This document shows, piece after piece, positions 33,550 through 41,213 of a stretch of 64,000 bases of DNA. The DNA is taken from NCBI RefSeq assembly GCF_048007035.1, contig NZ_CP180355.1, forward strand, positions 4,836,001-4,900,000. The letters are read 5' to 3'. Origin of the DNA: Imperialibacter sp963977595 (GTDB lineage Bacteria > Bacteroidota > Bacteroidia > Cytophagales > Cyclobacteriaceae). The notes below the pieces were generated by a model. The model saw only the letters and a list, made by a program, of their open reading frames with translations, ran no database searches and had not been told where the DNA came from. The position numbers and the translations under genes were made by a program. The stretch's first letter is position 1. The number at the start of each line of letters is the position of its first letter.

Positions 33550-34323
33550 ATGAGACTAAAAGACAAAGTAGCCCTGATCACAGGGGGAAGCAGTGGCATA
33601 GGAAAGGCCAGCGCTATGCTGTTTGCAAAAGAAGGTGCCAAAGTAGTAGTGGCCGATGTGAATGAGGCAGGTGCGACAGAGACAGTCAGGGAAATCAAGG
33701 CTGCTGGCTTTGAGGCGGCCTTTGTGAAAGCCGATGTGTCCAAAGCTGCTGACTGCGAAAATATGGTGAAGTTTGCAGAGAGCACTTATGGCAAGCTGAA
33801 CATCCTGTTCAATAATGCAGGCATTATGGACTCTAACGATGACAATGCTGAGTCGACGTCGGAGGAGACCTGGGACTTGACCATGAACATCAATGCCAAG
33901 GGGGTGTTCCTTGGTTGCAAGTACGGCATTCCCGCACTGAAGAGAGCTGGCGGTGGAAGCATCATCAACACCGCTTCCTTCGTGGCGATACTTGGTGCTG
34001 CCACACCACAAGTGGCTTACACCGCTAGTAAAGGAGCGGTACTTTCACTTACAAGAGAGCTGGCTGTTATTCATGCCAGGGAAAACATTAGGGTAAATGC
34101 ATTGTGTCCCGGCCCGCTGAAAACAGAGTTGTTAATGAAGTTTCTCAACACAGAAGAGAAGAAGCAACGCCGCCTGGTGCACATCCCGATGGGGCGCTTT
34201 GGTGAATCAGAAGAAATGGCGAAGTCAGCTTTATTCCTTGCTTGTGACGATTCTTCGTATGTTACCGGGACAGAGTTTTTAGTGGATGGTGGTATTACCG
34301 CAGCATATGTAACTCCTCAATAA
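33550..34323 (+). CDS. Short-chain dehydrogenase/reductase, ethanolamine operon
   Basis: 257 residues, a classical SDR: NAD(P)-binding TGGSSGIG at 11-18, Asp near 37 (ADVNEAG) favouring NAD over NADP, NNAG at about 88, the catalytic Ser in NTASF, and YTASK for Tyr/Lys. In this operon its expected job is to oxidise the primary alcohol of gamma-glutamylethanolamide to the aldehyde, replacing the amine oxidase PuuB of the putrescine pathway. The operon context, not the sequence, suggests this substrate. It begins 24 nt after an intergenic hairpin and ends 4 nt before the aldehyde dehydrogenase. Confidence 0.9.
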   Translation: MRLKDKVALITGGSSGIGKASAMLFAKEGAKVVVADVNEAGATETVREIKAAGFEAAFVKADVSKAADCENMVKFAESTYGKLNILFNNAGIMDSNDDNAESTSEETWDLTMNINAKGVFLGCKYGIPALKRAGGGSIINTASFVAILGAATPQVAYTASKGAVLSLTRELAVIHARENIRVNALCPGPLKTELLMKFLNTEEKKQRRLVHIPMGRFGESEEMAKSALFLACDDSSYVTGTEFLVDGGITAAYVTPQ

Positions 34324-34327
34324 GTTT

Positions 34328-35713
34328 ATGCAAAAGGGTTTTCAAATCATCAGCCCAGTTGATGGGTCAGTCTACGCCGAAAGGAGTTACGCTACGGATT
34401 CTGAAGTAGATGCTGCTGTAGCTAAATCTTGCTATTCGTTTCCTTCGTGGAGAAAAACAACACTGGAAAAGAGAGCTGAAATTTGCCGCAAAGCTGTGCA
34501 GTACTTTGTCGACCATGCCGACGACTGGGGCATGGAAATTACGATGCAAATGGGAAGGCCGGTGCGTTATACGCCTAACGAAATCAAAGGCGGTTTCAAA
34601 GACCGGGCAGAGTTTATGATCACCTCTGCTTTTGACGCATTGAAAGACAAAGAAGTATCGCAAAAAGAAGGCTTCAAACGCTTCATTCGAAAAGAGCCGC
34701 TAGGCACGGTGCTTGTGCTGGCTCCGTGGAACTATCCATACCTTACGTCTGTAAATGTGGTTATTCCGGCTATCATGGCTGGCAATACAGTGATACTGAA
34801 GCACGCTGAGCAAACGGCCCTTTGCGCTGAGCGATATGCCGAGGCCTTCAAAGCCGCCGGACTGCCCGACGGTGTTTTCCAGTTTTTGCACATCAGCCAT
34901 GCCCAGGTTGCCGACCTGATCCACGATTCAAGAATTGCTTACGTGGCATTCACTGGCTCCGTGGAAGGCGGTCGTGCCATTCAGGAAGCGGCTGGTGACA
35001 GGTTCATTACGGCAGGGTTGGAGCTGGGAGGAAAAGATCCAGCGTATGTGCGGGAAGATGCAGATCTCGCTTTTGCAGTAGAGAACCTGGTGGATGGGGC
35101 CTTCTTCAATTCAGGACAAAGCTGTTGCGGTATTGAGAGGATTTACGTGCATCAGTCGAAATATGATGAATTCGTAAAGGCCTTCGTGGAGTTGACAAAG
35201 ACCTACAAAGTAGCTGACCCTCGAAAAGCTGACACCACGCTGGGGCCAATGGTAAGGCCTTCTAACATGGCCAAAGCTCAGCAACAAGTGAAGGAGGCGG
35301 TGGCCAAAGGAGCCAAACTGTTGGTCAGTGCCATTGACTTCCCGGAGATGTCGGCGCCCTATTTGGCTCCGCACGTTTTGGTTGACGTCAATCATAGCAT
35401 GGAGGTCATGTCTGAAGAAAGTTTTGCGCCGGTTGTGGGCATTATGCCGGTGAAAGACGATGTTGAGGCCATCCGCTTGATGAACGACAGTCAGTACGGA
35501 TTGACTGCCTCTATCTGGACTAAGGACGTAGACAAAGCCCTTTCTATTGGCAACGAAGTCGAAACCGGCACCTGGTTCATGAACCGCTGCGACTACCTCG
35601 ACCCTGAGTTAGCCTGGACAGGTGTGAAGAATTCTGGCAAAGGTTATACGCTTTCTTCCTTAGGATATGATGCACTTACCCGTCCCAAGTCGTTTCACCT
35701 GAGAGTATCTTAA
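34328..35713 (+). CDS. Aldehyde dehydrogenase, ethanolamine operon
   Basis: 461 residues. ALDH hallmarks: APWNYPY at about 140 (cofactor/substrate tunnel), FTGS for NAD binding, the general base Glu in LELGGKDPAYV, and the catalytic Cys in NSGQSCCGIERIYV. Length and N-terminus (no extra domain) fit the succinate-semialdehyde/gamma-Glu-aldehyde group. Expected step: gamma-glutamyl-aminoacetaldehyde to gamma-glutamylglycine. It is flanked by the dehydrogenase and amidotransferase with gaps of 4 and 1 nt, so the three genes are translated together. Confidence 0.92.
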   Translation: MQKGFQIISPVDGSVYAERSYATDSEVDAAVAKSCYSFPSWRKTTLEKRAEICRKAVQYFVDHADDWGMEITMQMGRPVRYTPNEIKGGFKDRAEFMITSAFDALKDKEVSQKEGFKRFIRKEPLGTVLVLAPWNYPYLTSVNVVIPAIMAGNTVILKHAEQTALCAERYAEAFKAAGLPDGVFQFLHISHAQVADLIHDSRIAYVAFTGSVEGGRAIQEAAGDRFITAGLELGGKDPAYVREDADLAFAVENLVDGAFFNSGQSCCGIERIYVHQSKYDEFVKAFVELTKTYKVADPRKADTTLGPMVRPSNMAKAQQQVKEAVAKGAKLLVSAIDFPEMSAPYLAPHVLVDVNHSMEVMSEESFAPVVGIMPVKDDVEAIRLMNDSQYGLTASIWTKDVDKALSIGNEVETGTWFMNRCDYLDPELAWTGVKNSGKGYTLSSLGYDALTRPKSFHLRVS

Positions 35714-35714
35714 C

Positions 35715-36398
35715 ATGAAAGTGGCTCTGCTGGTTTGTGATCATGTGGCGGTGCAGTTTGCTGAGAAGCATGGCGACTACCCCTTCATGTTTGATCAATT
35801 GCTGCCTGAGCTCAAACTGGAACCATGGTTCGTCTGCGATGAAAGTTTTCCAGCCATTGCAGACTATGATGCTTTTGTTTGCACAGGCTCGAAGGCTTCA
35901 GTATACGACGACATTGCCTGGATACACCAGTTAAAAGCGTTTACGAAGGAGATTTACGACAGCGGTAAGAAGTTCGTCGGGGTGTGCTTTGGGCACCAGA
36001 TGATGGGAGAGGCCCTTGGGGGAAAGGTGGAGCGAGCTGATGTCGGATATTTGATCGGTGTTCATCAGTTCGCTATCGCAGAAAAACCAGGGTGGATGAA
36101 AAGCTCCCCGGATGTCTTCAATATCCTCATGCTTTGTCAGGATCAGGTAACCAAGTTACCACCGAGTTCAAAAGAGTTAGCCTCATCTCCTGACTGCCCG
36201 GTTGGGATGTTCACCGTTGGAGATACATTTCTGGGTATCCAGGGGCATCCGGAATTTAGCTGGGAGTATGACCGGGAGGTCTTTGAATCGAGAGTGGAAA
36301 GGATTGGGAGGGAGAAGGTAGAGAGGGCTGTTGAGAGTTTGAACGTAGAGCCAGATAGGGAGTTGTTGAAGGGGTGGATACTGAGCTTTATTGATTGA
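35715..36398 (+). CDS. Class I glutamine amidotransferase, gamma-glutamyl hydrolase of the operon
   Basis: 227 residues. The nucleophile Cys is in GVCFGHQMMGEALGG at about residue 93 and the catalytic His/Glu in GIQGHPEFSWEYD at about residue 175, the class-I amidotransferase triad. No synthase domain follows, so it is a free glutaminase, like PuuD and IpuF that hydrolyse gamma-glutamyl bonds. Expected reaction: gamma-glutamylglycine + water to glutamate + glycine, which regenerates the glutamate used by the synthetase. Starts 1 nt after the aldehyde dehydrogenase stop and is the last gene of the operon. Confidence 0.88.
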   Translation: MKVALLVCDHVAVQFAEKHGDYPFMFDQLLPELKLEPWFVCDESFPAIADYDAFVCTGSKASVYDDIAWIHQLKAFTKEIYDSGKKFVGVCFGHQMMGEALGGKVERADVGYLIGVHQFAIAEKPGWMKSSPDVFNILMLCQDQVTKLPPSSKELASSPDCPVGMFTVGDTFLGIQGHPEFSWEYDREVFESRVERIGREKVERAVESLNVEPDRELLKGWILSFID

Positions 36399-36566
36399 AA
36401 AACAGGGCTATACACTGCTTCTTTCTTTGGTAAATATTTAATAATTCTAAGGATTAGTATTCAAATTCTTTTTCCAAAAGCAAGTTTGTAAAAGATAGTA
36501 GTTGATTATTTACTGTAAATATATATTATTGGCTGACATAACTATCAACACTTTTTAAGTGGTTAT

Positions 36567-39077
36567 ATGCGCCAAATATTTGTTCTTGCAGCGATTGTAT
36601 TAAATAGTTACTTCGCCGTCGCCGAAAAAGATGTTTCCGTTGACAAATCATCGAATTGGGTCACCAGGGTAGAATACGACGACTCTATAGTTCCGGGTAG
36701 TAGCAATTCTTATCAATATCTCCTTATTCAACAAGAAGATCATTTACCAAAGGAAACGAAGTTCCGACGGTTTGTTTATAAGATTTTGAACGCTGACGGT
36801 GTGCAATCAATGTCCGATATCAGCGTGTCATTCGATCCTACTTACCAGAGGCTTGTTTTCCACGAATTGAATTTGATCCGTGAAGGCGTGTCGCATAATA
36901 AGCTGAGCAAGGAGGTTATAAAGATTTATCAAAGGGAGACCAGTATGGATCGGTCGCTTTATGACGGATCCCTCACTGCTGTCATCAATTTGGAGGACGT
37001 TCGGGAGAACGATATCATCGACTACTCTTACTCTCTTATTGGTTTCAACCCAATAAATGGTGGCCACTTTAGTGCTAATTACTACCAACAGTTTTCGGTG
37101 CCGGTTAATTCATTGAGAACCAAAGTTATCAATGACCCCAGCAAGTTTATTCAGTTCAAATTATTCAACGCTGCGGAGAGCCCTCGCCGCACGAATGCCG
37201 GTGGTATGGATGAATATAGTTGGACTGTGAATGCAAAAGACTATTTGCTGGTTGATAACAATATTCCGACGTGGTACGACCCTCATAGACGGGTCTCTTT
37301 TTCAACTTTCAAATCGTGGGAAGAAGTTGTTGCCTGGGCCTTACCACTGTATCAATATCCTGAATCTGAAGTACAGCAAATTGAGTTCCCATTGAGTAGT
37401 GGTGTAAGCAAAGAGGTTAGAATTGCGAGCTTGATTCAGAAAGTGCAGGATGAGGTAAGGTACTTGGGGTTTGAGTCGGGCATAGGGGCCTATAAACCCC
37501 ATAATCCGGTCAAAGTCTATGAACAGAGGTTTGGAGACTGTAAGGATAAGTCCCTTCTTTTGGTAGCACTTTTAAGGAAAATAGACGTTGTGGCGAACCC
37601 GATGCTCGTGAATACGGCGGTAGGCCATAAGTTAGGTGATGAGCTACCTGGATTTTCGTTATTCGATCACTGTGTTGTATCATTTTCTCACAATGGAGAA
37701 GACTATTTTGTCGATCCAACGATTTCTAATCAGGGAGGGAATATCGAGCTAATCTCATTTCCCAATTATGAATTTGGGTTGGAGATAAAAAAAGGCACTA
37801 GTGCTCTTAGAGAAGTTGCAACAAAAAACTTACCGACTATAAAGATAAATGAGGTAATCAGCGTTGAATCCATAGGTGGCGGGGCAGCAATGCATGTTCG
37901 AACCGAGTATACTGGCAGCCGGGCAGATTACATCCGAAGCTATTTTGCCTCAAACTCTTTCGAAAATATAAAAAAAGAGTATTTGAACTACTACAGTAGC
38001 CTTTATCCCCATATTGCATCTTCCGGGGACGTAAAGTTTTATGACTACGATCGTCTTAGCAAGAACAAGATTATTGTCGAGGAATTTTATGAAATAGAGA
38101 AATTCTGGGTCGACTCAGATGACAAAGAGTACATCCTTTGCGAGGCGTATCCATTGGTGTTGGAGTCTTATTTGAACTATCCAAAAGCAGCTAACCATGA
38201 AATGCCCTACTATTTGGGACAGCCTTACTCCTATATTCAGGATACTCAAATAGATCTTCCTGAGGATTGGTCTGGAGAGGGTGAAACTATAAATCTTGGA
38301 AATGAAGCATTTGATTTCTCGAAGACGACACAGATAAAAGGAAGAACTGTGTCCGTGTCGTTTCGCTACGACTTGAAGAAAAGTTTTATCTCAGGCGATT
38401 CAGTTAATGGTTTCCTACAGAAGATAGAAAATGTAAAAACTGAAATGCCACAATACCTGACGTACAACGAGAACCTGGCGGCGTCTGCTTCTAAGGTCAG
38501 CTGGGTATCATCCTTTCTGGCGGTTGTGAGTTTATTTCTTGGAGTTTTCTTTGCAGTGAGGACATACAAAACCTATGACCCTGAACCTTGGGAATTCGCT
38601 GAAGATAAACCTATAGGAGGCTGGCTAATCCTGCCTGCTATAGGTCTTACGCTCACTCCAATCAGGTTGGTTATTGACCTTTTGAGTAATGATCAATTAA
38701 GTGCAGGGATGTGGGATGGTATTATATTGCTAACGGACGGCGGGGTAAAATCACTCCCTGTTCTTGTATTTGTCGGCGCTGAGTTAGTGTACAACTACAT
38801 GTTTTTCGTTTTCAGCATTCTGATAATTGTTCTCTTTTATCAGAGAAGAACAAGCGTTCCGAGGCTGGTGACCATTTTTTATGCACTAGCCTTGATAGTG
38901 CCAATTGTTGATGCATTGATTACTGATGAATTAATTCCAGGAGTGCTAAGTGAAACTGACCGAAACTCGACTATTAAGGAGGCGGTGCGGGCAGGCGTGG
39001 CTGCATTAATTTGGATCCCGTATTTCAATATAGCAGAACGAGTAAAAAGCACTTTCTGCAAAAAAAGGATCAACTAG
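36567..39077 (+). CDS. DUF3857 / transglutaminase-like / DUF2569 fusion protein
   Basis: 836 residues with an N-terminal signal (MRQIFVLAAIVLNSYFAVAE). Region 45-260 fits DUF3857; the transglutaminase-like core follows with Cys in RFGDCKDKSLLLVALL about residue 326, His in LFDHCVV, and Asp in EDYFVDPTISN. A helix near 640-660 and the block KPIGGWLILPAIGLTLTPIR start a C-terminal four-helix DUF2569 module. The periplasmic transglutaminase region thus joins a membrane domain. The base composition is more AT-rich than its neighbours and the intergenic flanks are very AT-rich, so transfer is possible. Physiological role unknown. Confidence 0.85.
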   Translation: MRQIFVLAAIVLNSYFAVAEKDVSVDKSSNWVTRVEYDDSIVPGSSNSYQYLLIQQEDHLPKETKFRRFVYKILNADGVQSMSDISVSFDPTYQRLVFHELNLIREGVSHNKLSKEVIKIYQRETSMDRSLYDGSLTAVINLEDVRENDIIDYSYSLIGFNPINGGHFSANYYQQFSVPVNSLRTKVINDPSKFIQFKLFNAAESPRRTNAGGMDEYSWTVNAKDYLLVDNNIPTWYDPHRRVSFSTFKSWEEVVAWALPLYQYPESEVQQIEFPLSSGVSKEVRIASLIQKVQDEVRYLGFESGIGAYKPHNPVKVYEQRFGDCKDKSLLLVALLRKIDVVANPMLVNTAVGHKLGDELPGFSLFDHCVVSFSHNGEDYFVDPTISNQGGNIELISFPNYEFGLEIKKGTSALREVATKNLPTIKINEVISVESIGGGAAMHVRTEYTGSRADYIRSYFASNSFENIKKEYLNYYSSLYPHIASSGDVKFYDYDRLSKNKIIVEEFYEIEKFWVDSDDKEYILCEAYPLVLESYLNYPKAANHEMPYYLGQPYSYIQDTQIDLPEDWSGEGETINLGNEAFDFSKTTQIKGRTVSVSFRYDLKKSFISGDSVNGFLQKIENVKTEMPQYLTYNENLAASASKVSWVSSFLAVVSLFLGVFFAVRTYKTYDPEPWEFAEDKPIGGWLILPAIGLTLTPIRLVIDLLSNDQLSAGMWDGIILLTDGGVKSLPVLVFVGAELVYNYMFFVFSILIIVLFYQRRTSVPRLVTIFYALALIVPIVDALITDELIPGVLSETDRNSTIKEAVRAGVAALIWIPYFNIAERVKSTFCKKRIN

Positions 39078-39119
39078 TAAATTTTCGAGGAGGACTATTA
39101 ATGGTTGACCAGGCACTAT

Positions 39120-39788
39120 TTATAGCCCTGCCACCGCCTTTATATCCCTCACCTCCAGCACTTTTTTATCATAACCCTTCAATGTTACCCCCAGTATGGC
39201 CTGCCCCAGGTCAGCCAGCGTACTTACGCTGCCAGGAAAAACTGTTTTCAGAAAAGGATACATCCAGGTGATGTATTTGTAGTATTTCAGCGTATTGCTG
39301 AGGCCGGGCGTTGGCTGCATGTAACCAGGACGGAACATGTACGCTGCCTTGAAGGGCAGCTTCAACAGGTCGTTTTCCGTCTTGCCCTTTACCCTGGCCC
39401 ACATGCTTTTGCCTTTTTCACTGCTGTCGGTGGCTGCGCCGGAAACATAACAGAAGGTCATGTCAGGATTCAGTCTGGCCAGCAGTTCGGCCGCATGCAG
39501 GGTAAGGTCATAAGTGAGTTTTTTGTACTCAGGCTCTTTCATGCCCACCGATGAAACACCCAGGCAGAAGTAACAAGCATTGTAGCCCTTGGTTTGGTCT
39601 GCAATAGGAGTGAGGTCAAAAAAGTCCTTATGAATGATCTCAGTAAGCTTCGGGTGAGTGGTGCCGCACGGTTTTCTACCGATCACCAGCACCTTTTCTA
39701 CATCAGGGTGATTCAGGCATTCGTGCATGACCCCTTCGCCCACCATGCCGCTGGCACCGGTAACGATAACATTGATTTTTGTTCCCAT
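39120..39788 (-). CDS. NAD(P)-binding Rossmann protein (TIP30/epimerase-like)
   Basis: 222 residues. The dinucleotide loop GASGMVGEGV at about 10-19, IGRKP downstream and YVSGAATDSSEKG mark an atypical short-chain/NmrA-like oxidoreductase; a canonical YxxxK is not evident. The FRPGYMQPTPG segment is shared with HTATIP2-like and NAD-dependent epimerase families. It is a cytosolic protein with unknown substrate. It converges with the DUF3857 fusion gene upstream (gap about 40 nt) and is followed by an MBL hydrolase on the same strand. Confidence 0.8.
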   Translation of the reverse strand: MGTKINVIVTGASGMVGEGVMHECLNHPDVEKVLVIGRKPCGTTHPKLTEIIHKDFFDLTPIADQTKGYNACYFCLGVSSVGMKEPEYKKLTYDLTLHAAELLARLNPDMTFCYVSGAATDSSEKGKSMWARVKGKTENDLLKLPFKAAYMFRPGYMQPTPGLSNTLKYYKYITWMYPFLKTVFPGSVSTLADLGQAILGVTLKGYDKKVLEVRDIKAVAGL

Positions 39789-39845
39789 AGAAATGATGAC
39801 GTTTGACCTGCCGATTTACTTTACCAATTATCGAAAGGTAAGCAG

Positions 39846-40697
39846 TTAAACTGAGACCACCTCGCCATCGGCAGGTACCAGAAGCCGTTTTGCGTGGTCG
39901 TTTTCGGAGGCGTATTGGGTCACGTCAGTTTTGTGCAGGAGGCAGTGGTTGACCGTGTCCATATGAACGGCAATGACCTTTGCTTTGCCAGACGCCTGCA
40001 GCACTTGCTCAATGTTGGCCAGGGTCATGGTAATTGGATCCCCTTTGAGAAACTGTGCTGCACCTGCATTCACTACAATGGCAGCAGGTTTGTGTGTGGC
40101 TATGGCAGTTTCTACTTCACCGCACCAGATGGTGTCCCCTGCAACGTATAGTTTGTCTTTGCCTGCACCTACAACAAAACCGGAAACTATCCCCATTAGT
40201 TGGCCAATCTCACCCGTGCCGTGCTGCCCTCCGGTTCTGGTAATGGAAAGGCCTTTGAAAGCATAGTCGGAAGCAATTGCCACGGCATTTCCAAAGCCCA
40301 GTTCCCTGATTTTCTCAAGATCCGAAGGTTGGCAGAATATCGGCTTGTTTTTAGGTATGATAGCGTGGGCTTCGCTGTCCCAATGGTCCCGGTGGGTATG
40401 CGTTACTAACACTGCATCACATTCGCTGATCAATGATTTTGTTTCGTCTGATGACAGTGGAAGGTTCACCATGGGAATGCGGTAGTCGTTACCGGCGTTT
40501 TGCACTGGGGCCATGGCGTCTTTTGGCGACAGCATAGGATCAACCAGTAGTTTCAATCCACCTATCTCAATCCAGAGAGTGGCGTGTCTGATGAGGCGAA
40601 CGCTCATCTTTCTTTTGTGGGCAAAAGAGTGAGGGCTGCTGGTGGCCAGCAACCCTCCGATAATCAGTGAACGCTTTAAAAAATCTTTGCGGTTCAT
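39846..40697 (-). CDS. MBL-fold metallo-hydrolase, exported
   Basis: 283 residues. An N-terminal NRKDFLKRSLIIGGLLATS segment followed by SFAH suggests export, possibly through Tat even though the second Arg of the twin is a Lys (KR). The beta-lactamase-like fold carries the metal motif THTHRDHWDSEA at about residue 100, later GGQHGTGEIG and DTIWCGE with the second-site ligands, and AVHMDTVNH near the C-terminus. It resembles UlaG-like lactonase-type proteins; substrate not readable. Oxidoreductase and hydrolase genes lie 58 nt apart on the same strand and may be one transcript. Confidence 0.85.
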   Translation of the reverse strand: MNRKDFLKRSLIIGGLLATSSPHSFAHKRKMSVRLIRHATLWIEIGGLKLLVDPMLSPKDAMAPVQNAGNDYRIPMVNLPLSSDETKSLISECDAVLVTHTHRDHWDSEAHAIIPKNKPIFCQPSDLEKIRELGFGNAVAIASDYAFKGLSITRTGGQHGTGEIGQLMGIVSGFVVGAGKDKLYVAGDTIWCGEVETAIATHKPAAIVVNAGAAQFLKGDPITMTLANIEQVLQASGKAKVIAVHMDTVNHCLLHKTDVTQYASENDHAKRLLVPADGEVVSV

Positions 40698-40747
40698 GGA
40701 TTGTATTTTCTAACCCAATAACGAAAATAAAACCGCTGCGTTGGCTT

Positions 40748-41137
40748 TTATTTCTCTACCCAGAAATCAACTACTGTCACACCATCCAGATGCGGCCCCA
40801 CAATGCCACCAAATACTTTGTGATCAGGGTGAACAAGGTAATCATCCCTGTCTTTTTCGCTGTTGAAGGTAAGGATGAAAGCATGAGTAAGTCCCTGGTT
40901 CAGTCCTTCAGGGCTATTGTTGGTCCCCCATTCGAAAGCTTTAATTTGTTTGATCTTTTTAGGGAGCGCCTCAAAGGCTTCTACCACTTTCTTTACATCT
41001 TCTGCGGAGGAAGTGTCTTTGAACTTGAATAGTACGACGTGACGAAGTGAATTTCCTTTTCCCTGAGCCATGGTATTAGATGAAGTGAAAGCTATTGCGA
41101 CGAAAGCAATTGCAAAGCAAATAAGCAGGTTTTTCAT
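40748..41137 (-). CDS. Dabb (stress-responsive A/B barrel) domain protein, exported
   Basis: 129 residues with a signal peptide (MKNLLICFAIAFVAIAFTSSN). The Dabb fold is visible in LRHVVLFKFKDTSSAEDVKK, the central LPKKIKQIKAFEWGTN and the C-terminal HPDHKVFGGIVGPHLDG with the usual His. These are dimeric ferredoxin-like barrels of mostly unknown function. It sits downstream of a GH20 hexosaminidase on the same strand, after a hairpin. Confidence 0.85.
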   Translation of the reverse strand: MKNLLICFAIAFVAIAFTSSNTMAQGKGNSLRHVVLFKFKDTSSAEDVKKVVEAFEALPKKIKQIKAFEWGTNNSPEGLNQGLTHAFILTFNSEKDRDDYLVHPDHKVFGGIVGPHLDGVTVVDFWVEK

Positions 41138-41171
41138 TTTGTTGGAGTTTTATTAACCAATAATAACTCAA

Positions 41172-41200
41172 CTTCCTGAAAGATGAACGCTTTCAAGAAG
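41172..41200 (-). terminator. 11-bp stem-loop between the GH20 and Dabb genes
   Basis: CTTCCTGAAAG (41172-41182) and CTTTCAAGAAG (41190-41200) pair over 11 positions in the minus-strand transcript, with a G-U pair, around a 7-nt loop. The following tract TTGAGTTATTATT is only weakly T-rich, so it may attenuate or process instead of terminate. Confidence 0.4.
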
Positions 41201-41213
41201 TTTTATAGCCATC

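Noticed and set aside
39011..39271. 86-codon frame after the DUF3857 fusion gene
   Set aside because: It mostly overlaps the fusion gene end and the antisense of the NAD(P)-binding gene, without its own start context.
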